This document shows positions 60,030 to 64,000 of a stretch of 64,000 bases of DNA, in pieces. Positions within the stretch are counted from its first letter, which is position 1; the number at the start of each line of letters is the position of its first letter. A program made the position numbers and the translations under genes. The notes beneath the pieces are model-generated. The model saw nothing but the letters and a program-made list of their open reading frames with translations, searched no databases and was not told where the DNA came from. The stretch is from JBDGYW01 sp964518955 (GTDB lineage Bacteria > Gemmatimonadota > Gemmatimonadetes > Gemmatimonadales > GWC2-71-9), in contig CAZFHS010000031.1 in NCBI GenBank assembly GCA_964518955.1, forward strand, positions 1-64,000, read 5' to 3'.

Positions 60030-61373
60030 TCAATCGCTCAAACGGTGTTTCTTGATCTTGTTGATCAACGTGGCTCGAGTGATGCCAAGGTCCTTGGCAG
60101 CATGAGTTCGATTGCCCTCATGCCGGGTGAGCATGTGTCTAATGTGATTCTTCTCCACCTGCTCCAGAGACAAACCGTAGTAGCGATATTGCGAGGAACC
60201 CCGCTTCTTTTGAAGCTCGATCGGCAGATGCTCGACCCCCACTTTGCCCCCTCGCGCCATGATCAAGGTGCGTTCTAATACGTTGCGCATCTCCCTGCAG
60301 TTGCCCGGCCACGCATACTCCAGCAACCGTTCCAACACATTGGCACCAATTGTCGGCGTCGAGCCTCCCACCTCTTTGCTGAGAGTCGCAAGAAAACCTT
60401 CGAGCAGAGACTGGCGATCGAGGGGCGATCGCTGTCTCAGCGGCGGCAGGTGTATCGCGGTCACTGAGATTCGGTAATAGAGGTCTTCGCGGAAGCTTCC
60501 ATCCGCCTGCGCTGCTTCGAGGTCCCTGTTGGAGGCCGTAATGAGGCGCACATCGACCTTCTTCTCAGCAGTCCCACCGAGCCTGCGGAATGACTTGGCC
60601 TCCAACACGCGCAGGAGTTTCGGCTGCAACGATGTGGCGAGCTCACCGATCTCGTCGAGGAATAGTGTTCCTCCATCTGCTATCTCGAAAAGGCCGCGCT
60701 TCTTTTCTTTGGCATCGGTGAAGGCACCCTTCTCGTGGCCAAACAGCTCACTGTCGAGAAAGTTTGCCGAAAGTCCACCACAGTTGATGTCAATGAACGG
60801 GCGATCGGCGCGCGGCGAGAGGCGGTGGATGAGGCGTGCTAGCCACCCCTTTCCCGTTCCACTCTCCCCGGTCAGGAGGACGGTCGTTCTCTCGCTGGCC
60901 GCAATCAACTCCGCCTGCTCTGCGATCTTCTTCATCTGAGGCGAGAAACCCAAGCCCTCGGGCGACACACCATGATCGAACCGGTTCCTCAGTCGCTCGA
61001 TTTCTCGCCGCATCCGAATGTTCTGGGTAGTGCGTTCGATGACAGACATCAAATGCGACATTTCGACGGGCTTCGTGAGAAAATCCTCGGCACCAAGCTG
61101 CATGGCGCGCACTGCGGTTTCGATATCGCCGTGTCCGGTCAGAAGAACGACTGCTGCATCACGGCTGCGCAGTTGTTCGAGGACATCGATCCCCGAGATG
61201 TCCGGAAGCTCCAGATCCAGAAGTACGACGTCGTGGCCGTATGCTTCATGAAGCTCGAGGCACTCATGCCCGTCGGACGCGCGTCCAACCTCGTAACCCG
61301 AGTTCTCGAGAAATGTCCCCAGAGATTTCAGGATCGCCGGGTCGTCGTCTACCAGGAGTATTGAAGATGCCAC
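60030..61373 (-). CDS. NtrC-family sigma-54-dependent response regulator
   Basis: 448 residues from the preferred GTG 61371-61373; the frame is open to 61481 but that overlaps the upstream gene. Receiver domain about 1-120 with LLVDDDP, acceptor Asp53 in LLDLELP and Lys in LTKPVEM; AAA+ domain with Walker A GESGTGKG, GAFTDA (variant of the sigma-54-contacting GAFTGA), Walker B GGTLFLDEIGE and the arginine-finger FREDLYYR; Fis-type HTH at the C-terminus (NRTHAAKDLGITRATLINKIKKHRL). Activates sigma-54 promoters after phosphorylation. No sensor kinase is adjacent. Most likely targets are the two sigma-54-type promoters at 59083 and 59745. Confidence 0.93.
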   Translation of the reverse strand: MASSILLVDDDPAILKSLGTFLENSGYEVGRASDGHECLELHEAYGHDVVLLDLELPDISGIDVLEQLRSRDAAVVLLTGHGDIETAVRAMQLGAEDFLTKPVEMSHLMSVIERTTQNIRMRREIERLRNRFDHGVSPEGLGFSPQMKKIAEQAELIAASERTTVLLTGESGTGKGWLARLIHRLSPRADRPFIDINCGGLSANFLDSELFGHEKGAFTDAKEKKRGLFEIADGGTLFLDEIGELATSLQPKLLRVLEAKSFRRLGGTAEKKVDVRLITASNRDLEAAQADGSFREDLYYRISVTAIHLPPLRQRSPLDRQSLLEGFLATLSKEVGGSTPTIGANVLERLLEYAWPGNCREMRNVLERTLIMARGGKVGVEHLPIELQKKRGSSQYRYYGLSLEQVEKNHIRHMLTRHEGNRTHAAKDLGITRATLINKIKKHRLSD

Positions 61374-61378
61374 AGACG

Positions 61379-61744
61379 CTATGTCTTGCCGCGACCGAGT
61401 TCGCTTGACTTGGCAAACGTCACTGCCTTCTCGACAGCTTGATCCAAACACAATTGAAAGCCGGCGACTGGGCCGACACATGCTGCACGAAGATTGCGTA
61501 GGCCTGACGCCATCAAATACGGGTCCATGGGTGGGTTGCTCACCATTGTGTGCCGCCAGAGCTCTTCTGCCTTATCGTGAAACGGCACCACAACATCTAG
61601 CTCCTCCTCACTGAATATGCCCCGCTCAACTTGGTCGCGGATATCATTGACCATGCCCCCAAGCAGCATCTGAATGTCATCCCGAGTGCCCCCGCCAACG
61701 GTGGAGATGCGTTTCAGGAATCGGTCCCGACGAGTCTCACTCAT
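61379..61744 (-). CDS. Hypothetical 121-residue protein upstream of the regulator
   Basis: Not recognised. Helical, charged N-terminal half (TRDDIQMLLGGMVNDIRDQVERGIFSEEELDVVVPFHDKAEELWRHTM) and a hydrophobic-patched second half (LMASGLRNLRAACVGPVAGFQLCLDQAVEKAV). Strong AGGAGGTGA before the ATG at 61744. It ends 5 nt before the predicted start of the NtrC-family gene, so the two are an operon. May act with the regulator. Confidence 0.75.
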   Translation of the reverse strand: MSETRRDRFLKRISTVGGGTRDDIQMLLGGMVNDIRDQVERGIFSEEELDVVVPFHDKAEELWRHTMVSNPPMDPYLMASGLRNLRAACVGPVAGFQLCLDQAVEKAVTFAKSSELGRGKT

Positions 61745-61997
61745 ACTTGTTCACCTCCTAATGGCTCTCGCACCGATCAGAATGAAGCTCAGATCGGGTA
61801 CTGGCAAGTATGTGCAGTAGGATTGGAGCTGTCCAGACGTTGTACTGTTTGTCATTCTTGAAACGGGATAACCAAAACAGTGCCAAGGATATGACCACGG
61901 TACATGAAGGGAAACCGAGCCGGGCCTGAGCTTGACACCGTAGTACCCCGTGTGGAACCTCAAACGCCTTTCGACTCTCATGATACGGGAATGGTAG

Positions 61998-62738
61998 ATG
62001 CCAAAAAGCATCGGACGAAAATTCATGCGGCAGACCGCGCATCAGTTCCTATCACCCTCGGGTGAGGAAACGGGCATCCCCCAACCCCCGCTGGAACTAC
62101 CAGTGCCCGATGCTGCCAGACGGATTCCCCTGCCGGCACCGACGCTGCCTGAAGCCCCGGACTCCGATTTCTGCAGCGCCCTCGCACGCCGACGCTCCAC
62201 TAGGGAGTACAGTGCCGAGCCGCTCTCGCTCTTGGAACTGTCATTTCTGCTTTGGGCGACGCAAGGCGTAAAGGAGGTGACAGACCGACCCTCTACGTTG
62301 CGGCCCGTTCCTTCGGCGGGTGCGCGTCATGCATTCGAGACATATCTGATGATCAACCGCGTCGAGGGCCTAAAACCGGGTGTGTACCGCTATGTCGCTC
62401 TCGAGCATGCGCTCATCGAAGTAGACATGAAGCCAGAGACGGCGGCCGGCATTGGCGCGTCGTGCCGAAACAGCCAGCCTCTCTGCACAACGAGCGCCGT
62501 CACTTTTCTCTGGGTCGCAGTCACCGAGCGGATGACCTGGCTATACAGCGACCGAGGGTACCGATTCTTGCATCTCGATGCCGGGCACGTGTGTCAGAAC
62601 CTGTACCTGGCAGCAGACAGGATTGAGTGTGGAGTCTGCGCGATTGGCGGATTCAACGACGATGAGGTGAATCCCCTCCTGGGACTGGATGGAGAGGATC
62701 TATTCGTGATCTACATCGCCACGGTCGGAAAGCGGTAG
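61998..62738 (+). CDS. SagB-type nitroreductase-fold oxidoreductase
   Basis: 246 residues of the SagB/ThcOx family of FMN-dependent nitroreductase-like enzymes: ALARRRSTREYSAEPLSLLELSFLLWATQGV, LRPVPSAGARHAFETYLMINRVEGLKPGVYRYV, LHLDAGHVCQNLYLAADRIECGVCAIGGFNDDEVN. SagB-like proteins oxidise azolines in peptide natural products, but no cyclodehydratase or precursor gene lies nearby, so the role here is open. ATG at 61998; upstream signal is weak. Convergent with the SDR gene, 3 nt apart. Confidence 0.9.
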   Translation: MPKSIGRKFMRQTAHQFLSPSGEETGIPQPPLELPVPDAARRIPLPAPTLPEAPDSDFCSALARRRSTREYSAEPLSLLELSFLLWATQGVKEVTDRPSTLRPVPSAGARHAFETYLMINRVEGLKPGVYRYVALEHALIEVDMKPETAAGIGASCRNSQPLCTTSAVTFLWVAVTERMTWLYSDRGYRFLHLDAGHVCQNLYLAADRIECGVCAIGGFNDDEVNPLLGLDGEDLFVIYIATVGKR

Positions 62739-62741
62739 ATC

Positions 62742-63581
62742 CTACCTGAGCTTGTTCTCATCGTGCCAGATCCGACGGGCGAAAAAGTCGTCCGCGTACA
62801 TCGTGACCTTCTCCGGTTCAACCGGGAAATCCCAACCCTCGGCGTCAATCGCATCGACGATAGGCCCGGCATCGAACCGTAAGCCACTGAACCGCTCGGG
62901 CGGCTGCGAGGCAAGCCATACCCAAGCCCGGCCGAGCTCGACCGGATCGGCCCACTTCGCCTTTTCCGCTTCCGGCGTCGCTTCCAACTCCGACCACGTT
63001 ACACGCGTCGGCTTCACCGGCCTGCCCGGGCCGATGCTGTTGACGGCGATTCGGTAGGGCGCGGCCTCCAGCGCCAGCGCCTTCATGAAACCCTCCTGCG
63101 CATGTTTGTTCGCGCAGTAGGCGACCTCGTCCACATAGCCGCGAATGCTCGAACCGCTCGCGACTCCCAGTATGTGACCGGCGCCTTGGGATTTCATCAC
63201 CTGCCAAACAGCGTGCGTCGCGTTGAACAAACCACCCAGGCTCACATCGATCTGGCGCTGCCACTCTTCGGGAGTCAGGTCGTCGAATCTCACAAGAGGC
63301 ATGTACACGGCGTTGTGCACCATGATATCGAGTCGGCCCCACTGATTCACGACTTCATCCACCACATTCTGGAAAGCGACCCTGTCAGCACAGTCTTGGA
63401 GACGGCTCATCAAAGGGGTACCGTCGGCCTCCAAATCGGCTTCGGCACGCGCCAGTTCGTCTTCGTTGATGTCAGTAATGCAGACTGACGCACCCGCCTG
63501 ACCCATTGCCCGGGCTATGCCCCATCCCAGCCCGCGCGCAGCGCCGGTTACGAACGCAACTCTACCTTCCAAATGCCGCAT
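62742..63581 (-). CDS. Short-chain dehydrogenase/reductase (SDR)
   Basis: 279 residues. Rossmann NAD(P)-binding motif TGAARGLGWGIA near the N-terminus, Asp-containing VCITDINEDEL (suggests NAD preference), VHNAVY in place of the usual NNAG, catalytic Ser in GVASGSS and YCANK (YxxxK). GRPVKPTRV after the GPG segment. Length is normal. Oxidises or reduces an unknown alcohol/carbonyl. ATG at 63581. Convergent with the SagB-like gene. Confidence 0.92.
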   Translation of the reverse strand: MRHLEGRVAFVTGAARGLGWGIARAMGQAGASVCITDINEDELARAEADLEADGTPLMSRLQDCADRVAFQNVVDEVVNQWGRLDIMVHNAVYMPLVRFDDLTPEEWQRQIDVSLGGLFNATHAVWQVMKSQGAGHILGVASGSSIRGYVDEVAYCANKHAQEGFMKALALEAAPYRIAVNSIGPGRPVKPTRVTWSELEATPEAEKAKWADPVELGRAWVWLASQPPERFSGLRFDAGPIVDAIDAEGWDFPVEPEKVTMYADDFFARRIWHDENKLR

Positions 63582-63632
63582 GCTAGGTTTTCCTTCCCAG
63601 ACGCATCGTTCGCTTGTGAGCCGACGTGCCCA

Positions 63633-64000
63633 TCACGGTATGTTGGAAGCTCGATTGATATAGATCGTATTGGAGCCGTCGGAGTTGGCGACCACGACTT
63701 CCGGGTAATCGTCGCCGTTGAGATCGCCTACCGCGATCCCGTAGGTGACATCCCCTTCCTCGCCGAATCGAAGCTCTGTGTATATCCTGCCGTTCCCGTC
63801 GTTGAAGAAAACCGCGTTCGACATACGCGCGTTGCCAATGACGATGTCCGCGTCACCGTCCAAGTCCATGTCGGCGATAGCAACAGCGTAGGTCGGGCCA
63901 TCATCTCGGCCAAACGCGATTCCTTCAGAGAAGTTCCCACTGCCGTCTCCGAAATACACGCCGTTCGGTTCGCCAATGTTCACGGCGACGATGTCCAGCG
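63633..64000 (-). CDS. VCBS/FG-GAP repeat protein (truncated by window edge)
   Basis: The C-terminal ~122 residues of a protein that continues beyond the window. Three repeats of the FG-GAP/VCBS type are visible (VYFGDGSGNF..., AVAIADMDLDGDADIVIGNA, VFFNDGNGRIYTEL, GIAVGDLNGDDYPEVVVANSDGSNTIYIN), each with a Ca-binding DxDxDG-like loop. Such seven-bladed propellers are usually secreted or surface-bound. Confidence 0.88.
   Translation of the reverse strand, partial: LDIVAVNIGEPNGVYFGDGSGNFSEGIAFGRDDGPTYAVAIADMDLDGDADIVIGNARMSNAVFFNDGNGRIYTELRFGEEGDVTYGIAVGDLNGDDYPEVVVANSDGSNTIYINRASNIP

Noticed and set aside
61870..61885. Sigma-54-like site upstream of the 121-residue gene
   Set aside because: The minus strand has TGGCAC followed by TTGG, but the spacing is one base short and the -12 GC is missing.

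Overview
The window looks like chromosomal DNA of an uncultured Gemmatimonadota-like bacterium, probably from a metagenome assembly (there is a 100-N scaffold gap at 39022-39121). This is inferred from gene content: PadR plus ADOP-type orphan permeases, an array of Ser/Thr kinases with TolB-like and TPR domains, many secreted peptidases, and Shine-Dalgarno-preceded genes of moderately high GC. The first ~180 bases are strikingly AT-rich and do not match the rest.

Layout. 261-4762 (minus): cutC, an S10 carboxypeptidase and an S9 prolyl oligopeptidase. 4806-28731: an accessory region with six intact kinase genes, one kinase pseudogene and one kinase fragment, all on the minus strand. Between them lie a tRNA locus, a hydantoinase operon (DUF3311 protein, sodium:solute symporter with an in-frame stop, hyuA, hyuB), a DUF4932 lipoprotein, a hicBA toxin-antitoxin pair and a broken nucleotidyltransferase with its small partner. 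28771-38054: carboxymuconolactone decarboxylase-like protein, hybrid histidine kinase, decayed padR-ADOP remnant, acetyltransferase, radical SAM gene with an in-frame stop, CocE-type hydrolase with an in-frame stop, FAD oxidoreductase. 38411-49930: large LamG/Ig lipoprotein, dicarboxylate symporter, intact padR-ADOP operon, cupin, M20 amidohydrolase, diguanylate cyclase. 50078-61744: a compact minus-strand operon resembling a chaperone-usher fibre system with DUF4402 subunits, a DUF4388 giant coiled-coil protein and a TM protein, preceded by sigma-54-type promoters and an adjacent NtrC-family activator. 61998-64000: SagB-type oxidoreductase, SDR and the edge of a VCBS-repeat protein.

How parts work together. 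The kinases share an almost constant N-lobe and C-terminal signature, while the TPR segment varies, which suggests a paralogous sensor/effector family diversified by recombination. Four genes share a 33-nt bipartite upstream element, and short 8-bp tandem repeats are inserted in one kinase loop. The fibre operon is likely switched on by sigma-54 and the neighbouring activator.

Most unusual: a leucine-type class II tRNA whose anticodon loop reads CGC (an alanine anticodon), followed before its terminator by an RNA segment carrying a perfect inverted copy of its anticodon arm. Several otherwise intact genes carry single in-frame stops, so either this locus is decaying or the assembly carries errors.
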